NCBI GenBank assembly: GCA_963682175.1
Contig: OY821784.1
Span: 29,803,621-29,867,620, forward strand
Length of the DNA stretch: 64,000 bases
Direction: 5' to 3'
Source: Triglochin maritima
Taxonomy: Eukaryota > Streptophyta > Magnoliopsida > Alismatales > Juncaginaceae
Shown: one piece after another, positions 48,202 to 59,303 of the stretch
Position numbering within the stretch: the stretch's first letter is position 1
How the letters are laid out: each line of letters opens with the position of its first letter
Notes under the pieces: model-generated
Databases searched by the model: none
The model's input: only the letters and a program-made list of their open reading frames with translations
What the model was told of the DNA's origin: nothing
Position numbers and translations under genes: made by a program

Positions 48202-49412
48202 GGGGTGTGGAATCTGTGCCTCAGGACTCTCAGTGCAACATGTGGAATAATTCAACTGGATACATGCACCAACATGGTGACATTCAATCCAGTTCTGACT
48301 ATGGTTGACTCTGAGCAAATTCAATCCCACCACCGCAGTTGACTCAGGTAATATGTGCATTTGCTTTATGTTTGCATACATTGAGGACAATACATGATTT
48401 AGGTGTGGGGGTGTTTATCTATCTATATATCTATCTATCTATATATTCTGTTCGTTTAAAAAAAATTCAATGCTCCATGACATAGCTTGAGATTGAGCTG
48501 CCAAAACCCGTGTACAAATTGCATTGAGTTTTTGTTCCTTATTATATAGTTCTGCTTGTAGAAATTATGACATAAATCTAAGTTCCAAAGAAATAACCCA
48601 TTACCCTTTAAGACATGTATGCACTTAAATTGGATGAATCAAATCTTTGAACTGGTTGATAAAAAGAAGAGGTTGAGGAAAATATACCGGGAAGTGTGGA
48701 CTTCTAATAACAATTAAGCCTTGAGGAAAATAAAAGTAAAAAAATAAAAAAAGGAACAAAGTGAGGAAAGAACATTTTGCAAAATGATTACAAAACCCAA
48801 GCCTTCGAGTCACTGGTCCGTAGGGGTATCTTGAAACCTGGTAACTTGAGTCTGTCAGCTCGGGATTATCGACCAAACTCGCTACACGAATGCAAAAAGG
48901 GTAAAAGTGTCAAAAAAAGCAAATGTGTTGAATCACGGAAAGAAAAAAAATTACTTTAAGATACTCAAGGCCCAAAGTTAAAAGAATGATCCATGCCATG
49001 GTTGATCCGAATGATACTTCACCACCAGAGGAGGCGTGCAAAATAATTTAAGTGATAACATGTGTAAAATGGTTAGTGGTGTGAATATTGGAGGAATGAA
49101 GACCCAGTCAGATTTTTTTATGAGTTAGATTTATATAATGAACATGCAAGAATTCTAAGTGAGATGTATAAGGTTGAGGTGGTGATATTGAGAGTTATTA
49201 ATGAAATGTTGAATTAAGACTTTGTGGGTGTGTCAACTGAAAACCCTCACGAGACAAAACTCGTCCTCTAAGGAAACTTAAGGGTTTAAAGGCTTGTTGC
49301 ACATGCTAAGTGCAACCGTGATTCCTACGAAAGTGAGTTAGGATTTCCCTGTTTTCATTTCTCTTATATTTTGTTTTCCTAGGGACTAGCAAAATCTAGG
49401 TGTGGGGGTATT
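48202..49412 (+). other. 3' internal noncoding part of the gag-protease element
   Basis: No gene is recognised apart from a short remnant (GVESVPQDSQ) that resembles the start of the extra ORF of the minus-strand relative. An ATCT microsatellite lies at about 48417-48446. A purine-rich AGGTGTGGGGGTATT precedes the 3' LTR at about 49398-49412, and a similar AGGTGTGGGGGTG lies at about 48401. Confidence 0.6.
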
Positions 49413-50613
49413 TGATGCATTGCATACATTGCATCATATGTCTTTCATTTAGATTAATTTTATATCAATAAGTGCTACTAAGGTATGTGTTTAGTCTTAT
49501 TTACAGAATACAGGGACCTGAATGCAAATTACTCATATCCCGAGCATAAACGCGTGCAAAAGACTCATTTCTATCATAAAGACCAAGTTCAAGATTATCG
49601 GGATTCAAATTGAAGTCCATCCAAGCATAAAAGCATTCAAAGACCTAATTACAAAAAGGCGAAGGACTTAAGCACAAAAGTAGCCAAGGACTTAATTGCA
49701 AAAAGGCGAGGACCCGACTGCAAATTACGAGTACCAAAATATTATTTTGGAGAAGTTCTAAAGAAAAATCAATTTGGATCTCCAAATATATGAAGAAATA
49801 AATTCGGAGCTCAAAAGAAAGGAAAGAAATCAATCCAGACGCGCAAATGACATTTAAATCATACCATAAACACACATGAAAAATCCGGATCGATTCCGAG
49901 CCAAAAAGGTGGCGATTCCGCCGCACCTCATGTACAAAATGTGGCGATTCCGCCGCACAAAAGTCGATCCGTGCGCTCAAATTTTTACCAATGCTGTATT
50001 GACGCGTGTACTTTCCGTTTATGTATTAGGATCCCCGGTTGAGGCTATAAATAAGGCCGAATCATGTATTGAAAGAGGTCCTCTCCTCCTCTTCTTTTTA
50101 GCAATAAAATTCTATTCTTTTATTTTGTGTTTTTAGTTTTCTTTTGTAGTTTCTCTAGGACCCCTTCTCCTTCCCTCCATCCACGAGTTTCTAACTCTCT
50201 CCAAAGGGTGGGGGTGACAGATTTAGGGTGATGAGAAGAAGAGTTACGTTATTATTTTAATTTCGTGTTAGTATATTTTGATTACTTGACTTTATGTTGA
50301 GTCATTTATCATGTAATGCTTTATAACTAATGTGATTTATTATAAGTTTCAGAATTCTCTAATCAAAACTCGATATCTAAACCTCCACCCGCTGGACTCT
50401 CATCCATCTTTGCTTTATTTTCTTTTTAGTTTTTGTTGTTCTTGCTTTAGATAATTAAAAACCAAAAATCTCAAACCAAACTTATTTCTCTTTATTTCTT
50501 TCCTAAATCGAAAATCACAAAAATAACAATATCTCTCCCTCCTTGTGTTCGACCCGTACTTGCCACATCTTCATTGACGCCGTGCACTTACGGTATAAAT
50601 AAAATTCTCATCA
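49413..50613 (+). repeat. 3' LTR of the gag-protease element
   Basis: It is the partner of 43246-44443, with the same ends, followed by the GGCGA target duplication. Confidence 0.92.
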
Positions 50614-50618
50614 GGCGA

Positions 50619-51354
50619 TGTTTAGCAGTCCAGATGATGTTCCATATCAATTATGGCTTTAGCCGAAATTTACTTCTTAGCTATTGAACCAATTATGTGG
50701 TACGTCTTTCCTTTGTTAAATAATATTTGATTCATACCTCAACATGATAAATTTAACGAACCAAGAAGAGCTATGTCAAACAAAGGATTCCTAGATTTAA
50801 GAGTAGAAGATTGTTTGATCATTGACTTTAAAACAACCATGAATTTATGTCAGGAGGGTCTGAATTTGTATAACTATTTTAACGGGGTCAGAAATTCATT
50901 TGTTAGTCTAATTACTGGTAATTGTTTTTTAAGTTGATCAAAATTCAAAAAAGTTAAAATCTAGGGGTTTAGGGTTTAGGTATTCAAAAGATTAACAATA
51001 TAAGTGTTAAATTCAAAAGAACTTTACAAACAATGCTAAAATTCAAAATCGAGGGGGTTGGAATCACATAAGGCCTTCAAAATATAGGTAAAATAGTAAT
51101 ACTCAAAATTCGGAGTCAAAACTCAAAAGGATAAAAAACCTAAGAGGGTCGCCCAACCCCTCTTCTATAAGGTGACACCATCCCTTATTGCAGTAACTCT
51201 TACAACCAATTCCCTTTAAATGGAAAATTCGAGTGAGGCTAAAAGATTAATGGGCTTAAAAACAGGCTTCACTCAAACAACCCTCCACTGATTCTCTCTC
51301 ATCCATTTTGCCACTAACACAATTACGAAACATCACGTGCAACTTTTGTTTAGG
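50619..51354. other. Intergenic DNA
   Basis: The first ten bases (TGTTTAGCAG) are the end of the foldback element arm. The rest is AT-rich with no recognised gene. A short TTTAGGG-like run (50964-50980) is too short to be called telomeric. Confidence 0.35.
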
Positions 51355-51417
51355 AAAATTTTTCAATTTTTTTTTTAAAATTGCCAAAATAAACCTTTTT
51401 CAAAAGTATTTTTCACA

Positions 51418-51685
51418 CTAGAACTCGGCATCACCAGTGCCGAGTTCATTTTGATTTTTATTGCACAACACTTGTCATATTTCTCTCGGAGTGAGTTGTC
51501 AGGAGAATAAAAGTTCAAATAGAACTCGGCAACACAAGTGCTGAGTTTTTCTGAAGACAACTCGGCACTGCTGATGCCGAGTTCACATCAACATAACTCG
51601 ACATCACCAATGCGAGTTCACATAAGAGAACTCGGCATCTCACCAATGACGAGTTCACATAAGAGAACTTGACATCACCAGTGGC
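51418..51685. repeat. Left array of CTCGGCA hairpins
   Basis: About six copies of AACTCGGCATCACCAGTGCC-like units occur; each unit (CTCGGCA…TGCCGAG) is itself a short stem-loop. Some copies carry small changes (for example ACTCGACATC). Confidence 0.8.
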
Positions 51686-51956
51686 GAGTTCTTTTGAAAA
51701 ATCAGGAAATTAATTTAAATTAAGAACTCGACAATTTCATTTCCCACTTCCAAAATTTCAACAAACAACATCATTTTCAACAACCAATATTGCAGCAAAC
51801 ACAATCATTTCAACCAGAAAACACAAATAACTACAATAAAATCAAAATAACATCCACAACAACAAGTTTAACATTTTAACATAAATAAAACCAAAACTAG
51901 TGTAATAACAACCAAATAATTTAATACAACCAAATATCTATCCTAATTGACCTCTC

Positions 51957-52990
51957 AATCTCTCCCTCGGCCGCGTCCCCTTCCTCGTGCTGCATTCTCT
52001 GCCTGTTCTGTATCCTGAGTCAGACCGCCATTGTCTTCTTGTGTGAGTGGATCTTCTTCAACGACGTGATCCTGACTCAAATGTAATGTGAGTTCTTCAA
52101 CACCAAAACACATGAGCGAAGCCTTCATTTTTTCATTCAATTTTCCAACCATCGAAGAGTTGTCTTGTGCTCTCTGATCGTCTCATGAATTTGATGGAGT
52201 TCTTCGTGGAACTCATAAACTATGTGCACTTACAGACAATTAAACTGTTTAACAAACACTAAACACAATTTTAAAACATTGTAATTGTTTAATTAAATGT
52301 TTAGATCTTACCATCTCCCGCTCTCTACCTGCTCGGGGTCTGTACACGTTACGTTTCAGAGCCAATGTGTGGTGAACAATCCAATGTACCGTGATGTTTC
52401 AATACCATTCCATATATAAGTGTGTGCTCTCTTCAGGAGTGGCACCTAAGAGTGGTCACTCAAACTGTAGATAATCTCTTCTATGAGACCAATGCTGGAT
52501 GAATCTGTGATTTTCCACCAACCAATAAACGTCTTCTCTCCCCTGAGCCAATTTCACTTCATGTCTCTCCATCGGCTCTGGCATGTGTTGTTGTAGATCG
52601 AAGTGTCTCATGACTCGGTCTGGACAATGCATAACCACCTCTCCAAAATGTATAAGCCATGTTCGACTCGTCCAAATATCAGAACCTTCTGTACATAGTG
52701 GTGGTAACTGACTAAGATCCAAATGCTCCTACTGATCCCATGTGACCTGGTCGACCTCCTGCATGTCGAGCTCATTCCGATAAAATCAAGTGTCGTCGTC
52801 TTACCACTACCCTTGAATGTTTTTTGGGTGTCTCCAACGGGAACCTAATGGTGCTCTGTCGTCCTCTGGGTACAGTAACAGTCTGCTATTCAAAGGTCTC
52901 CCAATGTGAAAATGTTCCCAGCACCAAAACTGCAGAAACGTAAGCTCTAAGTATTTATGAGTTCTCTTCAGAAGAACTCGGCACTTGTGT
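51957..52990 (-). pseudogene. C-terminal half of a PMD gene
   Basis: The minus-strand reading is TFLQFWCWEHFHIGRP, YPEDDRAPLGSRWRHPKN, a stop-interrupted part with ELDMQEVDQVTWD, then LPPLCTEGSDIWTSRTWLI, MHCPDRVMRHFDLQQHMPEP and HLYMEWY, ending with a Gly/Arg tail (RGRGRGRGRD). This order is that of the C-terminal half of plant mobile domain proteins. The N-terminal half is absent and several stops are present. It is not orthologous in any visible way to the copy at 38987-42268. Confidence 0.75.
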
Positions 52991-53175
52991 TGCCGAGTTC
53001 TATTTGAACTGTCTCCTGGCAACTCACTTTGAGAGAAATATGGCAAGTGTTGTGCAATAAAAACCAAAATGAACTTGGCACTGGTGATGCCGAGTTCTTT
53101 CAAGAAAAAATCGGCACTGGTGATGCCGAGTTCTCTAAAGCAGAACTCGACACTAGTGATGCCGAGTTCTGTATA
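52970..53175. repeat. Right array of CTCGGCA hairpins
   Basis: About four copies of the same CTCGGCAC…GATGCCGAG units occur as in the left array, placed as its inverted partner. A further GC-rich hairpin with CCGCC/GGCGG-like arms follows at about 53190-53220. Confidence 0.8.
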
Positions 53176-53290
53176 AACTGAAAAACAAACCCGCCGCCAC
53201 CACATGGTGGTAGCGGGTCTAGTGTGAAAAATACTTTTGAATGAGGTTTATTTTGGCAAATTTTTAAAAATTCCATTTTGAAAAAAATTT

Positions 53291-54399
53291 CTTTTTTTAT
53301 TCTGAAAAACTCCACTCTCTCTACTCGTTCTCTCTTCTTCACCAAATGCAAATTCTCTTCACTTATTATCTATCCCTCTAACATATGCAAATGCTGATGT
53401 ATCATGCCATTATAGAAACAAAATATGGGGTCAAACATATCACAATATGAAACCCACCCGAAATAGGGTTAGATATATTACGTCTAGTGTGATATATCAT
53501 GCCTTATTTTTTGTTTCCTCCCAAGAGATCGTGTGAATTTCCATCAAACAGTGATGAATGTACATTCAGTTAGATATATCTGAACCATATTTCTCATTTC
53601 CTCCCAAAACATATGCGTCAGATATATCACAAAATGAATCTCACCCAAAATATGGTCAGATATATCACACTGGACGTAATATCTGACACATATCTCCACC
53701 CAAATAATGCATATGCAAATGGACCAGATATATCTGAATGAGGAGATGTTTCAATGTGTTGATGTTTGATATATGCATTGTTGGATGGAGATATGCGTCT
53801 GATATATAACACTTATCTTACCTTATTTCGGGGTGGGTATTCTCTCGTGATATATCTAATCAATATATTTATGGACATGCTAGATCAATGTTTGCATATT
53901 GTGGAGGAGAGATGATAAGTGGAGAGTGTTTGCATGCGGGGAAGGAGAGATAGTAAGTGGAGAGAGTGGAGTTTGATGAAACATGTCTGCACATGATGGG
54001 ACATGCCTCCACTGCAGGGGCTAGTGTGGGTGGGTAGGAGGTGGTGAGCCAAAACATTCAGCCATAAGTTCCACTTGACTAGCACTGCAATCACTGCTCT
54101 TATTAAATTACATTGATCTTCTGTACAATATATGACTATAGATGATAATTTAATTTTCCATATTATTTTCGTGTATGATTTACCGTATTATCTTTACGGC
54201 ATTGTGCTATAAAGTATTTGATTTTGGGTTACTTATGCTTCACTGGGTATGGGATTTAACGTCTATTTCAGTTCACAATCCCAAAATTGTATCCATATAT
54301 GTTTAGTTTATTAGGCAATTTTTATAGGAGTAATCACTACAATCATTGAGGTCAAACCAAGTTTCTTATTGCATTATTGTTGTATTTCGTGTAAGCAAA
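53291..54399. other. Intergenic DNA rich in GATATATC-type motifs
   Basis: The part 53450-53850 has about ten copies of AGATATATC or GATATATCA at irregular spacing, with related CATATGCA words. No gene is recognised. Confidence 0.4.
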
Positions 54400-54595
54400 C
54401 TTATTAAATTTGCTCAATAAATTCATAGTTTATTGCAAATTGAAGTACTTTTCTAATACTAGTCCGACAAAGAAAAACATAAAAACATAAAAATTTACTT
54501 ATTAAATTTGCTCAATAAGTTCTTAGTTTATTGCAAACCGAAGTACTTTTCTAGTACTAGTCCGACAAAGAAAAACATAAAATTTTAAAAATTAC
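54400..54595. repeat. Tandem duplication of about 98 bp
   Basis: The block from ACTTATTAAATTTGCTCAAT to the CCGACAAAGAAAAACAT segment occurs twice in succession (54400-54497 and 54498-54595), with a few differences. Confidence 0.8.
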
Positions 54596-55179
54596 TTATT
54601 CAAGTCAAAATCCAAGAAGGAATATCATTTCATTATAATTAAATTGTAAGGAAAATATGCTCCAAGTGGCCCAACCTCTGAAAAAAACCCCACACTTTGA
54701 TATATATCATCTGAAAAATATGCATATGTTTCCACTTCTCCACAAAATATTCCTACCCTAATCGTGGTTGAACTCCCTTTGGTACAACTCTTTCTCTCTC
54801 GCTCTTTATCTCTTTCAGGTGCATCCAGCTCAGTTTTTTCAGTTCGCAGTGAAGACCAGATCCAGCACATAATAGCCAAGATCGTCCCCCACTGGAATGC
54901 ACAAGTTTTTTTAAGGTTTGTAGAGGTTAACAAAGAGAATGGGTAAGTGACATTGTTAAAAATAGATGTGGGTGTTACTTTGTTGCATTTGTTTTCCATT
55001 TTCAACGGCTCTGTCAATATCCTGATGTGTTTTATTGGTTTGTTCAAGTTTTGTTTAAATCTGCCTTTGTTGGGGTAGTTGTGCTCGCTTAAGCTCAATA
55101 GCGCTCAATGAATTACAATTTAACGTTGGCAGACAATACTTAAGGATACGAGATAGATTTGCTCGATATTTTTAAATTG
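54596..55179. other. Unassigned stretch
   Basis: A plus-strand open frame at 54764-54946 ends in GTAAGT and could be an exon, but I do not recognise its protein. A minus-strand frame (54625-55098) covers the same bases. No conclusion is possible. Confidence 0.25.
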
Positions 55180-56563
55180 TTATAGAGTTCGATCGAGTTC
55201 GACGATCCAGGATTTGCGTCCTTTTAAGGACTTCAGTTTCGGGTGATCTTTGAATAGCGATGAAGCCTTCATCAGGGAGGGAAGGAGGCGACACCAGGGC
55301 TTCATTATTGTCTCTAGCTTTTCCAGAGAAATGACTGTAACATCGTCATCAAAGACCATAATCTTCCAATTGGGAATTGCCACCTCCACCGCAAACCAAT
55401 GTTGGTTATTGTAGTGCTGGCACCAATACACATGTTGCTTTCCCTTCCAAGAAAGATACTCATCCATCTCGGTGAGAAACTCCACACACTGGGGATCCCA
55501 AGTAAACTTCCCTGTGCTGTTTTGGTACTAGTCGTCGAAGGATGTAACCCATTGACAAAAAAGGAGCTCATAACCACAACATCTTTGCGGTATGAACCTG
55601 GGAAGATACTAATACGCCTCCTCAACATGTGCTGAGCTGCGTCGACATGCTACGAAAATATCGACTATTGTGTCATATCCATTGACAATTGTTTCGCTTC
55701 CATTGAGTGTTGCGTTGTTTCCACCCTCTCCAACATTTCTACCAGAAGCTGGTAATCATGGGATGAGGCTGAAGCAGGAGTTGGGACTACGGTTGGGGCT
55801 ACTGCTTGGGATGAGGCTGCGGTTGTTTCTTCCTCTAAGGCATCTTCTGCAAAAATGATCGCCTGCTTGGCAGCCTTAGCCAATTTCTCAGTAACCTCAT
55901 CATCACCCTCATCAACATCCTCCTCGAGTGAGGGTGGTAGGAGGTTACTGAGAAATAATATTCAATGAAGCTCGAGAGGGTGGTAGGAGGATGTTTCTCA
56001 GAGACCTCGATAATTTGGATTTGTTGTTAGTTACTGAACCAAACATTATTTGTATTCATCGCAGTTGACCGTGTACCCTTTCTTGGCGCCTTGTACATAG
56101 GAGATTGAATATTATCGAGCACCTATCGAGAAAACTATTGTACTCCAGCAAATAAAAACATGATTTGACAACAATGAAGACGAACTTACGTTTCTTTCTG
56201 AGAAAAACATGCGTGCAACCTCAGTCTTCTGTGAGGCGTTTTTCTCATTGCTCGTCCAACTGAGCATCCTGGGGAATCCGTGTCCATGGTTCATAGCATA
56301 CTGAGTGGAGAACTACTGAAGGGCCTCGTACGCCCAATACTGTAACATAGGGGCATAACCGTATAAACTATATTTGACCTCTTTTGGTTGCCCCCTAACT
56401 GTAATTCGGTTGCATCGAAAAATTGTCTAAACATGGATTCCTTTGCCCTTTCCAGTAACCCGTACTCCTGGAACTTCTCTTTTATGTAATTGATAGGCTT
56501 ACTGCCCCTGTATGTGACACGGTCAGGGAAATGATCCTTGGTTGGAACAATTAACTTCGGCAT
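55180..56563 (-). pseudogene. DUF1985-Ulp1 protease gene, broken
   Basis: On the minus strand the start at 56563 reads MPKLIVPTKDHFPDRV, then KPINYIKEKFQEYGLLERAK, the N-terminal part of TE-linked DUF1985 proteins. A large part of the domain is missing. Then come YGYAPMLQYWAYEAL (ending in a stop), FPRMLSWTSN and, after a low-complexity Ala/Glu region (55883-55665), the Ulp1 part: RRRISIFPGSYRKDVVVMSS, then WDPQCVEFLTEMDEY, HVYWCQHYNNQHWFAVEV (catalytic His) and IMVFDDDV (catalytic Asp). The Cys-containing end is missing; the reading stops at 55180. Frame changes and stops make it a pseudogene. Confidence 0.78.
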
Positions 56564-56705
56564 CTGGAAAAAAAACAAAGCAAGAAAAAACCACAACTAG
56601 TTAAAAAACATGGGAAAACTTTGAAGGGGAAAATGGAATCGAGATCATATCGAGACCATCGAGCTGGCAATTTTTCACATTTAAAATGGAATCGAACTAA
56701 TATCG

Positions 56706-57172
56706 TGAAGGGAATGTGTTCTAAAAGTTTAGTTTTATATGTCAATTATTATGAATTGAATGTGCAAACATTTTATTTCTTGATTAATGTATTCGTCTTT
56801 TGGAAGTGTTAAGGAAGAGGCTCTTGGTCCTTAACTGTAGAGTTCTAAAAGACAATGGTTTACATAAAATCAAAAGTTATTCACAAACATGGTAATTGAC
56901 ATGGAACACTAATTACCGAGATAAGATCGTCGTGTTGGTTAAAGAGTATTGTAGCTCTACAAATATTTAACAACACGAGCATATAAGAGAGGAAAATGGT
57001 TACTTTTATATATTGAATAGACCTAGTAAATGAAACATTATGGAATTGTGTTATGGGTTATTAATATTTTCACTGTCTTGAATCCTAAGGTATGAGACTT
57101 ATGTCTTTTCACATAGGAAGTGTTTGATTTGATTATTGTCAAAAGCTATCAATGAGCATAGTGATAAAGGCA
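56706..57172 (+). repeat. 5' part of the TGAAGGG LTR family
   Basis: It is similar to 40007 to about 40470 (shared TGAAGGGAATGTGTTCTAAA). It is cut off at about 57172, where Athila-like gag sequence starts. Confidence 0.8.
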
Positions 57173-57174
57173 AA

Positions 57175-58132
57175 TTGAAAAAAACATGATTTTTAAAGCC
57201 TTATTATAACAAGGAACCATACCAGATGCAGACACATGAGACACACCATGCTGGTTTTGGAGCTCAATCGAATCCATATGGCGCATTAAGGCCGTCATGC
57301 GTGCCTCGGTGGCCAAAATGGTATCAATAGCAAATGCGGCACCCGATCTAGTCGAGTTTTCATTTGCGATCCTCACTCCTATGCTAGATGTTGGTAATGG
57401 TTCCCTCACACTCTCCCACTGCATGGTTTTCTCAGCCAGGTCGTCTAGGAAATCTCATAACTCCCTTTCATCCCTTCCTAAGAACTCTCCTTGACACATG
57501 GACTCAAGGAGCGTTAGGGACAGGATGTGAAGACCCTCGTACACAATCTGACAAAGGCGCCACAACTCGATGCCATGGTGAGGGCATGATGATAGTAGCT
57601 CTTTGAACCTCTCTAAGTATGCATGAAATGATTCAGTCTCATGTTGATAAAACGAATTGATTTCGTTCCTCAGTTTTTGAGTCTGATGATTTGGGAAGTA
57701 CTTCTTGAGGAATGCAGATTGAAATTCATCCCAAGTCCTAAAGACATTCACCTGGTTGCTATACCACCACTTCTTGGCATCATCTTTTAGTGCAAAGGGA
57801 ACAAACCGAAGGTGGATGAAGTATGTGCTACGTTGTTGCAGCTTGAACATAGCACAGACCTCCTCAAATTCCCTCAGAAAGATATAAGGGTCACCCTTCC
57901 CAGTTTAGTAAGGGAGCATGGAGATAAACTGAGACTTAACCTCAAAGTGGTTCCCATTGGCCTCTAGCAATACGATGCAAGAAGGTAGAGTAGTAGACTC
58001 GGGTAGTATCGATCGGAGGGGAATGATAACCTAGGGAACCAATTGATGAGGTTGTGGACCCCCACCTTCTGGATCAGAAGGTGGTGGAGGTCCAAAACCT
58101 GAGTCATCCTCGTGTGGTCCACGACTCATCAT
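57175..58132 (-). pseudogene. gag of an Athila-like element
   Basis: The minus-strand ATG at 58132 opens a frame reading MMSRGPHEDDSGFGPPPPSD, then stops near 58034 and 57905, then the capsid core (FVPFALKDDAKKWWYSN, FLKKYFPNHQTQKLRNE, LERFKELLSSCPHHGIELW). It resembles the gag at 45874-47067 and keeps the Trp (KKWWYS) that is a stop there. It is truncated at about 57175 by the join to the LTR fragment. No protease follows on this side. Confidence 0.82.
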
Positions 58133-59279
58133 TTTCCCGGGACTGTGTAGGACACAGGATGGGGATGTGTTTGAAATGTCGACAATCGATGTCGTATCTC
58201 GTCAAACGACCCGCAACGACTGAAAATAAAGAAAACTTTTTTTCTTTTACAAAACAATTAAAACAGAAGGTGCATAGAGGAGAAGATGGGAAGACTCAGA
58301 TGAGAGGGACTGACTCAGGAGAGAAGGGAAGAAGCCCTTATGCTATGATGGAAAGGTACTTGTAGGAGCACACAAGCAAGCAAGGCTCAAACAACCTAAG
58401 GTCGCTATAGGTCCTTACAACTAGACGACGCCAAATTATGAAGTCACGCGGCCACAACACGCCTTCGCTCCCTACGACGAAGACCACAAAGCCCAGCAAG
58501 TTAGCCAATATACGTAGATCTCGTCTCTCCTACTATCGACAGAGTGGGCGACGCTGATCAAGCCATGACGGTTACGACCGGATAACTCTCCTAATGCGCC
58601 CTTGATCCTGAGGGGCTAATGTCTACTTGATTTTAAAATTAGGCCTTTTGAGAGGTGTTTTGTGGGGCTGAAGGAAGGGGTGATGAAATCCTCCACCTTA
58701 TCTGGAAAATTATAGGTGGTGCCCCTTAAAGATGTTTTGATTCCTTAACCTATCAAGCAACTCACCAATCAAACACTCATCTCACTCTTGTTCCAATGTA
58801 AGTCCTACTAACTAATGTATGTTCATACGGACAAATGCATGAATGGGAGTAGGAAATACGTACCTCATGCCAACACTCAACAAGTGAGAGTAAAGCAAAA
58901 TAAAAGACAAACTACGTTCCTAAGTCAAGTATATGATGCATGACCTAAACAAGCAAGAATGCATAATCTTTTGCTTTGGGGTTTAGTGGCCAAGTTGATT
59001 AAAAGGGGGATTGATAATTGATCTGAGATCAAACTACAGGTCATAACATGGCAAATTGAGATCCCAGAACACTAAAATGAAGATGCAAACAGACCAAAGA
59101 AAGAAGGAAGAAATTGAAGCTTACCAAACCGCTGATTGGCTGTCAGTGTGGCTTTGTACGCCTCCAAACATCTCCTGGTGACTTCCCTTGATCTTTAGAG
59201 CCTCTTGAAATAAAGGAAAACTACAAATAAAAAATTAAATCCACTAAAATCGTCCAAACAAGAGTCTGGACTAAGCAAG
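58133..59279 (-). other. 5' untranslated internal part of the Athila-like element
   Basis: It lies between PBS and gag on the minus strand. No gene is seen. Such long leaders are usual in Athila-like elements. Confidence 0.5.
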
Positions 59280-59297
59280 TCCCCGACAACGGCACTA
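59280..59297 (-). other. Degenerate Asp-tRNA primer-binding site
   Basis: The minus strand reads TAGTGCCGTTGTCGGGGA, matching the site at 44450-44467 except at three positions. It lies six bases from the LTR. Confidence 0.7.
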
Positions 59298-59303
59298 AAA
59301 ACT

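Larger units (their letters stand above)
43246..50613 (+). mobile_element. Non-autonomous LTR retrotransposon with gag and protease only
   Basis: It has two LTRs of 1198 and 1201 bp, TG…CA ends, and a perfect target duplication GGCGA (43241-43245, 50614-50618). The PBS matches Asp tRNA and a purine tract precedes the 3' LTR. The only coding region is an Athila-like gag and protease. There is no reverse transcriptase, RNase H or integrase. It must have moved with enzymes from another element. It is inserted in an arm of the foldback element found also at 13438-14946. Confidence 0.92.
51355..53290. mobile_element. Inverted-repeat element with hairpin arrays and a PMD fragment
   Basis: The two ends are inverted copies: GCCAAAATAAACCT and CAAAAGTATTTTTCACACTAG on the left (51383-51422) and their complements on the right (about 53219-53260), extending imperfectly outward. 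Inside each end lies a set of small palindromes of the form AACTCGGCA…TGCCGAGTT. The centre carries a fragment of a PMD gene on the minus strand. The form is like a MULE or Pack-type element that captured a gene part. Target duplications were not established. Confidence 0.65.

Noticed and set aside
50964..50980. Telomere-like TTTAGGG run
   Set aside because: Only about two units. Such short runs are common by chance in plant DNA.
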